A DNA stretch of 64,000 nucleotides from contig NZ_VCEK01000006.1 in assembly GCF_005862235.1 (NCBI RefSeq), forward strand, positions 62,001 to 126,000, written 5' to 3'. Positions 17,187-25,707 of this stretch are shown in pieces (the first letter of the stretch is position 1; each line of letters opens with the position of its first letter). This stretch comes from Saccharomonospora piscinae (GTDB taxonomy: Bacteria > Actinomycetota > Actinomycetes > Mycobacteriales > Pseudonocardiaceae). Both the position numbers and the translations under genes were made by a program. The notes below the pieces were generated by a model, which was given only the letters and a program-made list of their open reading frames with translations, was not told the DNA's origin and ran no database searches.

Positions 17187-18054
17187 CCCGCTCCCAGGCA
17201 CCCGCCGCGGCCGCCCGGCGCATGGCCTCGCCGAACTCCACGGCCGGGCGCCCCAGTACCTCCCGCACGCCGTCGGTGACCGCCGTGTTGCGCCCGTCGA
17301 GCACGGTGGCGAACAGCCCGGCCAGGAACTCGGCCTCGTGCGCCGGCAACCCATGCTCGGTGAGCACCGCGACGTAGTCCTCCGGCGAGACGGGCTCGTA
17401 CCGCACCGGCCTGCCCGTGACCTCGGACAGCACGGCGGCGGCCTCCGCGAAGGACAGTGCGCGGGGGCCGGTCAGTTCGCGGACGCGCCCCGCGTGCCCG
17501 TCGTCGAGCAGTGCGGCCACGACCACCTCGGCGATGTCGTCGGCGTCCACGAACGGTTCGGCCACCGCGCCGGCCGGGAGCACGACGGTGCCCTCGAGCA
17601 CCCCGTCCCGCAGGAAGTCCTCGCTGAACGCCTGGGCGAACCACGCACACCGCACGATGGTCCACTCCGCGCCCGCCTCGCGCACCGCGTGCTCGGCCCG
17701 CTCGGCGCCCTGCTCACCCCGGCCCGACAGCAGGACCAGCCTGGTGACCCCGTGCCGCACCGCGCGCCGCGCGAAGGCGCCGACCACCTCGTCCGCACCC
17801 GGAATCCCGAGGTCGGGTGAGTACACCAGGTACACCGCGCCGACGCCGTCGAGCACCGCGTCCCAGGTGGACTCGTCGTCCCAGTCGAACGGTGGTGTCC
17901 CGGCGCGGGAGCCGATCCGGACGGTGACTCCCGGCCTGCCGGACAGTCGCGCGGCCACCCGGCGCCCGGTCTTGCCGGTACCGCCGAGCACCAGGATCGT
18001 CGCCGGGGTGCTCGCTACCGCCTGTGTTGTCGCTGCTGCTGTTGTCGTTGTCAT
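17170..18054 (-). CDS. NmrA-like NAD(P)-binding protein
   Basis: The 294-residue protein has an atypical short-chain dehydrogenase fold of the NmrA/HSCARG group. The glycine-rich nucleotide motif is ILVLGGTGKTGRRVA (about 20-34), followed by VTVRIGSRAG and the LVLLSGRGEQGAERAEHAV region. The catalytic Tyr-x-x-x-Lys of classical dehydrogenases is absent, so it may sense NAD(P)H or act as a weak reductase. An N-terminal Thr/Ala stretch precedes the fold. The ATG at 18054 has no clear ribosome binding site. The GGCGAG-rich region upstream separates it by 74 bases from the MocR gene on the same strand. Confidence 0.85.
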   Translation of the reverse strand: MTTTTAAATTQAVASTPATILVLGGTGKTGRRVAARLSGRPGVTVRIGSRAGTPPFDWDDESTWDAVLDGVGAVYLVYSPDLGIPGADEVVGAFARRAVRHGVTRLVLLSGRGEQGAERAEHAVREAGAEWTIVRCAWFAQAFSEDFLRDGVLEGTVVLPAGAVAEPFVDADDIAEVVVAALLDDGHAGRVRELTGPRALSFAEAAAVLSEVTGRPVRYEPVSPEDYVAVLTEHGLPAHEAEFLAGLFATVLDGRNTAVTDGVREVLGRPAVEFGEAMRRAAAAGAWERVTPGG

Positions 18055-18128
18055 GTGACAAGCAAAGCCGCTGCGGCGAGCCGGGAGAATCGGCGACGCG
18101 CTCACCCACCTTCGCGAGCGTCTCGCAC

Positions 18129-19622
18129 TCAGACCACCGGGCGCAGCGGCAGGTCCTCGTGCGGCCCGTGCCGCCGCAGCTCCGTCCACGCGTCCGCGAG
18201 GCGATCCACCAGTTCGGCCAGCACCTCCTCCGCCAGCAGGAACGGGATGCGGAAGTGGCGGTCGTGCCGCCCCGTCGGGTCCATCGCCGAACCCGGCACG
18301 ATCTCGACGCCGTGCCGCAGGGCGAGCTGCGCGAACACGTCGGCGCTGTGTCCCTCCGGCAGCGCGACCCACAGCGACGACCCACCGTCGGGAGTACGCC
18401 AGCTCCACTCCGGCAGCCGCCGTGCGAGCAGGCGTTCGAGTTCGGCGCAGTGCTCCCGCTGCACCGCCGAACGGCGCCGGGACAGCGCGTCCAGCCGGGG
18501 CAGCAGCCGCGCCGCCACGGCCTGCTCGATCAGCGGGCTCCCGAGGTCGGCCATGGCCTTGCGCCGGGCGCACCGCTCGATGATCCCCACCGGGCCGCGG
18601 ACCCAGCCCACGCGCAGTCCCGCCCACACGCCCTTGAGCGACTCCACGGTCAGCACCTCGCTGCCGCGCGGCGCGAAGGCCGCCAGCGGCATGGGCAGGG
18701 CCGTCTCGTCGGCCGCGAGCGCGTGCCCCGCGTAGGCGTTGTCCTCGACGACGGCCACGCCGTGCCGGGTGGCCAGCTCGGCCACCTGCCTCCGCCTCGC
18801 CGCCGACATGAGCACGCCGGTGGGGTTGTGGAAGGTCGGCATCACGTACAGCAGACCCGGCGTCGACTCGGCCAGCACCGAGGCGAGCGCGCGAGGATCG
18901 ACACCCTCGTCGTCCAGGCCCACCGGGGTCAGGTCGACGCCACACTGGCGGAAGATGTCCAGGCACGGCGACCAGCTGGGGGCCTCGACCACGGCGGTCG
19001 CCGCGCCGCGCAGGTACACCTCGGCGAGCAGGACCAGCGCCTGATGCGCGCCCGACGTCACCAGGATCTCGGCAGGTGAGGTCGGCACGCCCTGCCGGGT
19101 GTAGTGGTCGGCGATCGCCTCCCGCAGCGCGGGCAGTCCGCGCGGATGGTAGCCGGGATCGGCGAGCAGCCCCGTGATCTCGTCGTCGGCCACCGCGCGC
19201 AGTGCCTCCGCGACCTCGGGCACGCCCGCGTCGGCCGCACAGCCGAGACTGATCAACTCGCCCGGGCCGTCGATCAGCCGCTGCACGATGGCGGTTCCCC
19301 GCCCACCCCGCACGCGACCGTCGCTGCGCGGCACCTTCCGGTGGCCGTTGACGCGCGTGCCACTGCCCTGGCGGCGGTCCACCACTCCCCGGTCACGCAG
19401 TGCCTCGTACGCGGCCACCACCGTCGCGCGGCTCACCGCCAGCACCCGGGCCAGTTCCCGTTCGGACGGCAGCCGCTGGCCCGTGACCAGCGAACCGTCC
19501 TCGGCCGCCGCGGCCAGCGCGTCCGCGAGCTTGCGATACAGCGGGCCCTCGCCCGCGCTCCAGTCGCCGAGCAACGCGGCCAGCGCCGCACCGGACGGAA
19601 AACGGTCCACTTCATCACGCAT
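18129..19622 (-). CDS. MocR/PdxR-type regulator (GntR helix-turn-helix plus aminotransferase domain)
   Basis: The 497-residue protein has a GntR winged helix (about 28-95; YRKLADALAAAAEDGSLVTG, LPSERELARVLAVSRATVV) fused to a fold-type I aminotransferase-like domain (about 120-480) with the PLP lysine in VESLKGVWAGLRVGWVRG. MocR proteins use PLP-bound ligands to control amino-acid, vitamin B6 or efflux genes. It is divergent from an 83-residue membrane peptide, and the 94-base gap holds paired TGGACCGGAG and GGCCAAT elements that look like its binding sites, one of them running into its own start codon. Confidence 0.92.
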   Translation of the reverse strand: MRDEVDRFPSGAALAALLGDWSAGEGPLYRKLADALAAAAEDGSLVTGQRLPSERELARVLAVSRATVVAAYEALRDRGVVDRRQGSGTRVNGHRKVPRSDGRVRGGRGTAIVQRLIDGPGELISLGCAADAGVPEVAEALRAVADDEITGLLADPGYHPRGLPALREAIADHYTRQGVPTSPAEILVTSGAHQALVLLAEVYLRGAATAVVEAPSWSPCLDIFRQCGVDLTPVGLDDEGVDPRALASVLAESTPGLLYVMPTFHNPTGVLMSAARRRQVAELATRHGVAVVEDNAYAGHALAADETALPMPLAAFAPRGSEVLTVESLKGVWAGLRVGWVRGPVGIIERCARRKAMADLGSPLIEQAVAARLLPRLDALSRRRSAVQREHCAELERLLARRLPEWSWRTPDGGSSLWVALPEGHSADVFAQLALRHGVEIVPGSAMDPTGRHDRHFRIPFLLAEEVLAELVDRLADAWTELRRHGPHEDLPLRPVV

Positions 19623-19692
19623 TGGCCCTACCTCCGGTCCATTGTCCCGACGATCCTAGAGCAGGTACAGGCCAATATGAAGTGGACCGGAG
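19621..19692. promoter_or_regulatory. Probable MocR operator region
   Basis: CTCCGGTCCA at 19632-19641 is the exact reverse complement of TGGACCGGAG at 19683-19692, and ATTGGCC at 19621-19627 mirrors GGCCAAT at 19670-19676. A further CCGGACCGG follows at about 19697. The nested symmetric half-sites lie between the divergent MocR and 83-residue genes. This fits the multi-site, DNA-bending binding of MocR regulators, but no protein binding is shown. Confidence 0.45.
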
Positions 19693-19716
19693 TAACCGGA
19701 CCGGAAAGGAAGGATC

Positions 19717-19968
19717 GTGATCGTCACCGCCCTCTATCTCACCGTGCTCGCCGCACTGCTGGCCGGGCTGGGCTCCGCCGTCCACCGAGAGGGACCCGCA
19801 CCGGACGTGGAACCCGCCTTCGCCCGCCGCGTCGCCGAGGGTGTGTTCGTCCTGCGGGCGCTCGGCCAGGCGTACGCGGACCGCACGCAGGGGCTGCTCG
19901 ACGAGCTGACGACGAGCACGCCGCTGCTGCTGCCCTCGGCCGAGGGGCCGGCGAACACCCGCGCGTGA
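19717..19968 (+). CDS. Small hypothetical membrane protein, MocR-divergent
   Basis: I do not recognise this 83-residue product. It begins with one hydrophobic helix (IVTALYLTVLAALLAGLGSAV, about 2-22), followed by an amphipathic, partly charged region with RRVAEGVFVLRALGQAYADR and a short C-terminal tail. The GTG start has GGAAGG six bases upstream, a strong site. MocR regulators usually control their divergent neighbour, so this peptide is the likely target, although such targets are normally transporters or enzymes. The gene is followed directly by the 21-bp repeat array. Confidence 0.55.
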   Translation: MIVTALYLTVLAALLAGLGSAVHREGPAPDVEPAFARRVAEGVFVLRALGQAYADRTQGLLDELTTSTPLLLPSAEGPANTRA

Positions 19969-19970
19969 GC

Positions 19971-20046
19971 TGCGGACACGGCTACATAGGCTGCGGACAC
20001 GGCTACGCCAGGTGCGGACACGGCTACGTGGGCTGCGGACACGGCG
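19971..20046 (+). repeat. 21-bp-period repeat array, four copies
   Basis: The core TGCGGACACGGC begins at 19971, 19992, 20013 and 20034, an exact 21-bp period; the first three copies continue TAC and then vary for about six bases. The array fills the whole gap between two convergent genes, starting three bases after one stop codon and ending at the other. The same repeat family occurs at 46041-46221. Confidence 0.9.
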
Positions 20047-20814
20047 TCAGCGCTCGTGGGCGGCGAGACCCGTCACCCCCGGCGCGACGTGGGGGCGCAG
20101 CACCAGGTCGGCGTCATAGTCGCCGCCGTCCTGGTGCCGGAAGGGGACCGGCTCCAGGTCACCGAGTACGGACAGCCGCTCCTTGAGCCGCGCGGCGGCC
20201 ACGGCGTACTCCGCGTCGGTGGCCCGGTCCGCCCCGTACACCGCCAGCGGCGGCAGGGCCTCCATTCCGGTGTAGTGGAAGATCCCGTGCTGGACGGGGA
20301 ACAGCACCTGCTCCAGTTCCCCGTTGATACCCCTCGGGCCGAAGGACGCCTCCCTCCCGCCGATGGAGGTGACCACCATGCCCCGCTTGCCGCGCAGGTT
20401 CCCATTGCCGTAGCGCAGTGTCGTGCCCGTCTCCGGGTCCTTGATCCCGAACCCGAAGCCGTTCAGGAACACCCGGTCGAACCAGCCCTTGAGGATCGCG
20501 GGCATCCCGAACCACCAGAGCGGGAAGTGGACCACCAGCACGTCCGCGGCGCGCACCAGCTCCTGCTCGGCCCTGATGTCCGGGGCCAGCCGGTCCGCCT
20601 CGTACGCCTCCTTGGCCGCCCTGCCCACGAACAGGCGCTCGGTGGGGTCGTGGTCGAAGTCGGTGGCGGCCACGACCGGGTCCCACTTCTGCGCGTAGAG
20701 ATCACGCACGTGGACCTCGTGGCCGAGTTCGGTGAGGTGGCGCGCACCCTCGTCGGCGAGCGAGCAGGTCAGCGAGCGGGAGTCGGGGTGGGCCACGAGC
20801 CAGAGAATGTTCAT
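20047..20814 (-). CDS. NAD(P)H quinone oxidoreductase (MdaB/KefF-like flavoprotein)
   Basis: The 255-residue protein belongs to the flavodoxin-like NAD(P)H dehydrogenase (quinone) family. It shows LWLVAHPDSRSLTCSLADEG at the start (FMN phosphate loop), the central VLVVHFPLWWFGMPAILKGW segment with FDRVFLNGFGF, and GKRGMVVTSIGG, all diagnostic of the NQO/MdaB group. It probably reduces quinones or nitro compounds by two electrons in the cytoplasm. It is divergent from the GlxA-like regulator gene 71 bases away, which makes that regulator the likely controller. Confidence 0.9.
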   Translation of the reverse strand: MNILWLVAHPDSRSLTCSLADEGARHLTELGHEVHVRDLYAQKWDPVVAATDFDHDPTERLFVGRAAKEAYEADRLAPDIRAEQELVRAADVLVVHFPLWWFGMPAILKGWFDRVFLNGFGFGIKDPETGTTLRYGNGNLRGKRGMVVTSIGGREASFGPRGINGELEQVLFPVQHGIFHYTGMEALPPLAVYGADRATDAEYAVAAARLKERLSVLGDLEPVPFRHQDGGDYDADLVLRPHVAPGVTGLAAHER

Positions 20815-20885
20815 GTCGATCAGCCTGCCGGGACTCCCGGACCGCCACGAGTGGCTGAAAGGCCATCATGTGAAAGAATCGGGCC

Positions 20886-21887
20886 ATGAGTCGTTCCGTC
20901 GAGCCCCGCGCCCCACACCGGGTCGCCGTGCTCGTGCGCCCCGGTGTGTTGCCCATGGAACTGGGGCTCGTCCACCAGATCTTCCGTGGCGCCCGCACCC
21001 CCGGCGGAGCACCGCTGTACGAGGTCACGAGCTTCGCGCTGGAGCCGGGACCGGTGGCCACGGACGCCGACTTCTCCGTCCACGTCGAGCGCGGGCCGGA
21101 CGTGCTCGACGAGGCGGAGACGGTCGTCGTGCCGGCGAGCCACCCGCTCGACGAGACCGACGACGTGCTGTCCCCGGCCCTGCGCGACGCGCTGGCCCGG
21201 ATCCGGCCGGGCACCCGCATCGCGTCGGTCTGCACGGGGGCGTTCGTCCTCGCGGCGGCGGGCCTGCTGGACGGGCGCAGGGCGACGACCCACTGGCACT
21301 CCGCCGAGCGGTTCCGCCGCTCGTTTCCCGCCGTCGAGGTCGACCCGCACGTGCTCTACACCGACAACGGCGAGGTGCTGACCTCGGCGGGCGAGGCGGC
21401 GGGCATCGACCTGTGCCTGCATCTGATCCGCCGCGACCACGGCGCGGCGGTGGCCAACGAGGTCGCGCGCGGCATGGTCGTCCCGCCGCACCGGGAGGGC
21501 GGGCAGGCGCAGTACCTCCAGCTCCCGGTGCCCGAGCCGGGAGCGCGCGACTCCACCGCCCGTGCTCGCGAGTGGGCACTGCGGCACCTGCACCGGCCCC
21601 TGTCGGTGGCCGAACTGGCGGAGCGGGAGGCGATGAGCGTCCGCACGTTCACCCGCCGGTTCCGCCAGGAGGTCGGCACCTCGCCCCTGCGGTGGCTGAC
21701 CCAGCAGCGGGTGGAACGCGCCCGGCAACTGCTGGAACGCACCGAGCTACCCGTGGACCGCGTCGCGGAGGCCGTCGGGTTCACCTCGGCGGTGTCGCTG
21801 CGGCAGCACCTCGCGGCCACCCTCGGTGTCTCCCCGAGCACGTACCGGCAGACCTTCGGTGGTGACCGTCACACGATTCGCACCTGA
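20886..21887 (+). CDS. GlxA-family regulator (DJ-1/PfpI plus AraC HTH)
   Basis: The 333-residue protein joins an N-terminal DJ-1/PfpI-like domain (about 12-185; HRVAVLVRPGVLPMELGL, and IASVCTGAFVLAAAGLLDGR with the nucleophile-elbow Cys) to a C-terminal AraC helix-turn-helix pair (about 220-325; LSVAELAEREAMSVRTFTRR, VDRVAEAVGFTSAVSLRQHL). GlxA-type regulators respond to small metabolites. It is divergent from the flavodoxin-like reductase. The 71-base gap has GAAAGAATCGGG just before the ATG but no clear palindrome. Confidence 0.9.
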   Translation: MSRSVEPRAPHRVAVLVRPGVLPMELGLVHQIFRGARTPGGAPLYEVTSFALEPGPVATDADFSVHVERGPDVLDEAETVVVPASHPLDETDDVLSPALRDALARIRPGTRIASVCTGAFVLAAAGLLDGRRATTHWHSAERFRRSFPAVEVDPHVLYTDNGEVLTSAGEAAGIDLCLHLIRRDHGAAVANEVARGMVVPPHREGGQAQYLQLPVPEPGARDSTARAREWALRHLHRPLSVAELAEREAMSVRTFTRRFRQEVGTSPLRWLTQQRVERARQLLERTELPVDRVAEAVGFTSAVSLRQHLAATLGVSPSTYRQTFGGDRHTIRT

Positions 21888-21948
21888 CGGCACGCACGGA
21901 ATGCCACCGCCTCCCGGCGCGTTGCCCTACCGGAAGGAGGGTGCAGAA

Positions 21949-22929
21949 TTGGCTGACGCGACACTGACCGCCGCCCGTCCCTCGAACCCGCGCCGTGGCC
22001 GCCCCGCGGGCGAGGAGCCGGACTTGGTGCGCTACTACCTCGACGAGGTCGGCGCGACGCCGCTACTCACCGCGCAGCAGGAGGTCGACCTCTCCAAGCG
22101 GATCGAGGCCGGAGTCTACGCCGCCGAACTGCTGCGCAGGGCCGACGCGGGCGAGGCCGCCCTCGACCGGGACCGTGGGCAGCTGGAAGCCGTGGTCCGG
22201 GACGGCGACCGCGCCAAGGACCACATGGTCAGGGCGAACCTGCGCCTCGTCGTCACCGCTGCCCGCAAGAACCGGCACACCAACCTGCCGCTGCTGGACG
22301 CCATCCAGGAGGGCAACCTCGGGCTGATCCGCGCGGTCGAGAAGTTCGACTACGCCAAGGGCTACAAGTTCTCCACCTACGCCATGTGGTGGATCCGGCA
22401 GGCCATCCAGCGCGGCAACGCGTTCCAGAGCAACACCATCCGGCTGCCGATGCACGTCAACGAGCAGGTCGCGAAGCTCGACCGGCTCCAGCGCACCCTG
22501 CAGTCCCGTAGTGACCACGAGCCGACCGTGGAGGAGCTCGCCGCCGCCGCCGAGCTGCCGGTGGAACGGGTCGTGGCGCTGCGGCAGGCCGGGCGCTCCA
22601 CCGTCAGCCTGGACGTGCCGCTGGACGAGGACGGCGACCTGCACCTCGGCGACCTCGTCAGTGACGGCGCCGTGCCCGCGGTCGGCGAGGGCATCGAGCG
22701 GCAGGCCATGGTCGGTCTGCTGCGCTCGGCGCTGGACAGCCTCCCGGCGCCCGAGGCGGCCGTGGTGTCACTGCGCTACGGGCTGCGCGACGGGCACCAG
22801 CACACCATCCCGGAGATCTCGGGCCGGCTCGGCCTGAGCCGCAAGCGGGTGCGCACGCTGGAGCAACGCGCCATGGACATGCTGCGGGAGCCACAGCGCA
22901 GCGACTCACTGCTCGACTGGGCGAGTTGA
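21949..22929 (+). CDS. Group 2 sigma-70 RNA polymerase sigma factor
   Basis: The product has full sigma-70 regions 1.2 to 4.2: DLVRYYLDEVGATPLLT (1.2), MVRANLRLVVTAARKN and LPLLDAIQEGNLGLIRAVEK (2.1-2.2), YKFSTYAMWWIRQAIQRG (2.3-2.4), region 3, and SLRYGLRDGH with LGLSRKRVRTLEQRAMDML (4). There is no long N-terminal extension, so it is a group 2 (SigB/HrdB-like) factor rather than the housekeeping one. I chose TTG at 21949 because GGAGG lies eight bases upstream, giving 326 residues. An in-frame ATG at 21901 would add 16 residues that match nothing known. Confidence 0.9.
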   Translation: MADATLTAARPSNPRRGRPAGEEPDLVRYYLDEVGATPLLTAQQEVDLSKRIEAGVYAAELLRRADAGEAALDRDRGQLEAVVRDGDRAKDHMVRANLRLVVTAARKNRHTNLPLLDAIQEGNLGLIRAVEKFDYAKGYKFSTYAMWWIRQAIQRGNAFQSNTIRLPMHVNEQVAKLDRLQRTLQSRSDHEPTVEELAAAAELPVERVVALRQAGRSTVSLDVPLDEDGDLHLGDLVSDGAVPAVGEGIERQAMVGLLRSALDSLPAPEAAVVSLRYGLRDGHQHTIPEISGRLGLSRKRVRTLEQRAMDMLREPQRSDSLLDWAS

Positions 22930-22987
22930 GGCGGCACCACCACGGAAATCCGTGCTCCGGCGTGGCGGAGGTCATAGGATCGGGGTC

Positions 22988-24076
22988 GTGCACCTGCCTG
23001 TGATGCCGCCCGTGCGGCCCATGCTCGCGACCCTGGTGCGGGAGCTGCCGCACACACCCGGACTGCGCTACGAACCGAAGTGGGACGGGTTCCGCTGCAT
23101 CGTCTTCCGCGACGGCGACGAGATCGAACTCGGTTCCCGCAACGACCGGCCGCTCACCCGGTACTTCCCCGAGCTGCTCGACCTCCTCGCCGACGCGCTG
23201 CCCCCGCGGTGTGTGGTGGACGGTGAGATCGTGGTGGTCACCGAGGGTGGGCTGGACTTCGACGCGCTGCAGAACCGGCTGCACCCCGCCGCCTCGCGGG
23301 TGCGGAAGCTGGCCGGCGAGACCCCGGCCAGCTTCGTGGCGTTCGACCTGCTCGCGCTCGGCGACCGGGACCTGTCCCCCGAGCCGTTCGCCGAGCGGCG
23401 CCGAGAGCTGGAAAGCGTGCTCGACACCGCGCGGGCGCGGGTACACCTGACGCCGATCACCGACGATCCGGCGGTGGCCACCGACTGGTTCACCCGGTTC
23501 GAGGGCGCGGGCTTCGACGGCGTGATGGTCAAGCCCTCCGACCAGCCCTACCAGCAGGACAAGCGCACGATGCTCAAGGTCAAGCACGAGCGCACGGCCG
23601 ACTGCGTCGTCGCGGGCTTTCGCTGGCACAAGGACGGTCAGGGCGTGGGCTCGCTGCTGCTCGGGCTGTACGACGACGACGGCTCGCTGCATCATGTCGG
23701 CGTGGCGAGCAGCTTCACGGCCAAACGCAGGGCCGAGCTGGTCGACGAGCTGGAACCGCTGCGCGCGGAGGCACTCGACGAGCACCCGTGGCGCGACTGG
23801 GCCGACACCGAGCGCAACACCGACGGCCGGATGCCGGGCGGGCTGAGCCGCTGGAGCGCGGGCAAGGACCTGTCCTGGGAGCCGCTGCGGATCGAGCTGG
23901 TCGCCGAGGTGCGGTACGAGCACGTGCAGGCGGGCCGCTTCCGGCACGGTGGCAGGCTGGTGCGGTTCCGCCCCGACCGCACGCCGGAATCCTGTACCTA
24001 CGCGCAGCTGGAGCAGGTCGCCCCCGCCGAACTCGCCGCCTTCTTCGACGAGGTGGACCCGGCGGGTACCCGATGA
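22988..24076 (+). CDS. ATP-dependent DNA ligase (LigC / LigD ligase-domain type)
   Basis: The 362-residue enzyme has the nucleotidyltransferase motif YEPKWDGFRC with the adenylated lysine at residue 31, VVDGEIVVV (motif III), EGVMVK-type FDGVMVKPSD (motif IV), MLKVKHERTADCVV (motif V) and a C-terminal OB fold. It seals nicks in non-homologous end joining or base-excision repair. It contains only the ligase domain and is not fused to polymerase or phosphoesterase. The GTG start at 22988 has AGGATCGGGG upstream. Its stop overlaps the start of the polymerase gene (ATGA), so the two are made together. Confidence 0.93.
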   Translation: MHLPVMPPVRPMLATLVRELPHTPGLRYEPKWDGFRCIVFRDGDEIELGSRNDRPLTRYFPELLDLLADALPPRCVVDGEIVVVTEGGLDFDALQNRLHPAASRVRKLAGETPASFVAFDLLALGDRDLSPEPFAERRRELESVLDTARARVHLTPITDDPAVATDWFTRFEGAGFDGVMVKPSDQPYQQDKRTMLKVKHERTADCVVAGFRWHKDGQGVGSLLLGLYDDDGSLHHVGVASSFTAKRRAELVDELEPLRAEALDEHPWRDWADTERNTDGRMPGGLSRWSAGKDLSWEPLRIELVAEVRYEHVQAGRFRHGGRLVRFRPDRTPESCTYAQLEQVAPAELAAFFDEVDPAGTR

Positions 24077-25086
24077 GCCCCGCGAAGGACGGCGTCGTGC
24101 TCGACGTCGACGGCACCGAGGTCACCGTCTCCAGCCCGGACAAGGTCTACTTCCCCGAGCGCGGCGAGACGAAGCTCGACCTGGTGCGCTACTACCAGGC
24201 CGTCGCCACCCCGCTGCTGGCCACGCTGGGCGGGCGACCGCTGCTCATGGAGCGTTACCCGGCCGGTGCGGGCGGAAAGTCCTGGTTCCAGAAGCGGGTA
24301 CCGTCGTCGGCGCCGCCGTGGCTGCGCACCACCGTGGTCGCCACCCCCAATGGCACCACCAGCGATGCCCTGGTCGCGGCCGACCTCGCCCACGTGCTGT
24401 GGGCGGTCAACCTGGGCTGTCTCGGCTTCCACGTCTGGCCCTACCACGCCGACGAGCCCGAGGTCGCCGACGAGCTGCGGGTGGACCTCGATCCCACGCC
24501 CGGAGTCACGTTCGACCAGGTGCGCGAGGCGGCACTGGCCTCGAAGGAACTGCTGGACGAGCTGGGAATCGAGGGGTTCGTCAAGACCACGGGCTCGCGG
24601 GGGCTGCACCTCTACGTGCGCCTGGAAGCGCGCTGGGACAGCTACCAGGTGCGCGCGGGTGCGGTGGCGCTGGCACGCGAACTGCACCGCCGTCACCCGG
24701 ACCTCATCACCGACGCCTGGTGGAAGGAGGAACGGGGCAAGCGGGTGTTCGTCGATTTCAACCAGAACGCGCCGCACAAGACCGTGTTCGGCGCGTGGTG
24801 CGTGCGGCCCCGCGTCGGCGGCCCCGTGTCCACTCCCCTCACCTGGGACGAGGTCGGCGATGTCGAGCCGGACGAGCTGACGCTGACCACCGTGCCCGCG
24901 CGCCTTGCCGAGCGCGGGGACCCGTGGGAGGGCATGGCTCGGCGCCCCCAGTCGCTGGAGCCACTGCTGGAACTGTCCCGGCGCGACACCGAGGCCGGCC
25001 TGCTCGACGCTCCGTGGCCCCCGGTGTATCCCAAGCAGCCGAACGAGCCGCCCCGGGTCGCTCCGAGCCGCGCGAAGAAGGAGTGA
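24073..25086 (+). CDS. LigD-type polymerase/primase (AEP family)
   Basis: The 337-residue protein is a stand-alone LigD polymerase domain of the archaeo-eukaryotic primase superfamily. Metal-binding aspartates are in LRVDLDPTPG (Asp138, Asp140) and VFVDFNQNAP (Asp228), and the nucleotide-binding motif is SRGLHLYVRL. It also has the N-terminal VTVSSPDKVYFPE and the AWxVNLG-type WAVNLGCLGFHVW segments. Such enzymes fill short gaps with a preference for ribonucleotides. In mycobacteria the LigC/Prim-PolC pair works in Ku-independent excision repair; by analogy this pair likely does the same. No Ku gene is in the window. Confidence 0.93.
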   Translation: MSPAKDGVVLDVDGTEVTVSSPDKVYFPERGETKLDLVRYYQAVATPLLATLGGRPLLMERYPAGAGGKSWFQKRVPSSAPPWLRTTVVATPNGTTSDALVAADLAHVLWAVNLGCLGFHVWPYHADEPEVADELRVDLDPTPGVTFDQVREAALASKELLDELGIEGFVKTTGSRGLHLYVRLEARWDSYQVRAGAVALARELHRRHPDLITDAWWKEERGKRVFVDFNQNAPHKTVFGAWCVRPRVGGPVSTPLTWDEVGDVEPDELTLTTVPARLAERGDPWEGMARRPQSLEPLLELSRRDTEAGLLDAPWPPVYPKQPNEPPRVAPSRAKKE

Positions 25087-25090
25087 GCAG

Positions 25091-25501
25091 TCAGGACTTC
25101 TTCGACGCGCGGGCCTTCGCGGTGCGGCGCCCGCTGGCCTTCTGCAGCGCGTCGACGAGGTCCTGCTTGGTCATCGACGAACGACCGGGGATGTCGAGCT
25201 GGCGCGCACGTTCGTAGAGGTGCTGCTTGCTCGCCCTGGCGTCCACGCCCCCGGCCGTGTCCGTGGCGCGCTGCCCCGCACCCCGCGCGGCCTGCTGGTC
25301 GGACGGCCCTTTGCGCTCCTTCGGCTCCCAGTGGTCGCCCACCTTCTCGTAGGTGTGCTTGAGCGCCGCGTAGGCGGTCTGGTGGGCGCGCCGCCCCTCG
25401 CCGTAGGTCTCGACCGCGGAGTCGTGCGCCTCGATCCAGGTGCGCTGCGCCTTCTTCGGCGAGCGCTGCACGGTGCTGGGAAGTTCCTTGCGTCCCGGCA
25501 T
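25091..25501 (-). CDS. ChaB-like protein with C-terminal Rho-N/SAP-like motif
   Basis: The 136-residue basic protein starts MPGRKELPSTVQRSPKKAQ, the ChaB signature, which continues to WIEAHDSAVETYGEGRRAHQ and YEKVGDHWEPKE (about 1-70). After a disordered linker comes KQHLYERARQLDIPGRSSMT with KQDLVDALQKA (about 95-122), a SAP/Rho-N-like helix-extended-loop-helix of the kind that binds nucleic acid. ChaB-domain proteins of this form are common in actinobacteria without a proven role. It converges on the primase-polymerase gene with only four bases between them. DNA binding linked to repair is a guess from fold and place. Confidence 0.8.
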   Translation of the reverse strand: MPGRKELPSTVQRSPKKAQRTWIEAHDSAVETYGEGRRAHQTAYAALKHTYEKVGDHWEPKERKGPSDQQAARGAGQRATDTAGGVDARASKQHLYERARQLDIPGRSSMTKQDLVDALQKASGRRTAKARASKKS

Positions 25502-25707
25502 GGGGATCTCACCTGCCTTCGAGGGTCGGTTCACCTCGCCACCGGGGGTTACCGGTGCCGCGTGGCGACAAACCGCGCCGTGCCCGTCGTCGCGCAGTGT
25601 GAACGCGCGGGTCCGGTCGGGGACCACCGCCCCTGCCAGTCCATAGTGGATAGTGTTGGCCGTCATGGATTCTGGCTTTCGGGGGCGGTTGCTGGAACAC
25701 TGGTGGG

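Noticed and set aside
21826-21948. Earlier start for the group 2 sigma factor inside the GlxA-like gene
   Set aside because: It would overlap the upstream gene by 62 bases and add sequence unlike any sigma factor; the TTG at 21949 has GGAGG in place.
25503-25666. N-terminal extension of the ChaB-like protein from ATG 25666
   Set aside because: Homologues begin at MPGRKELP. The extra 55 residues match nothing, and the ATG at 25501 has a purine-rich stretch upstream.
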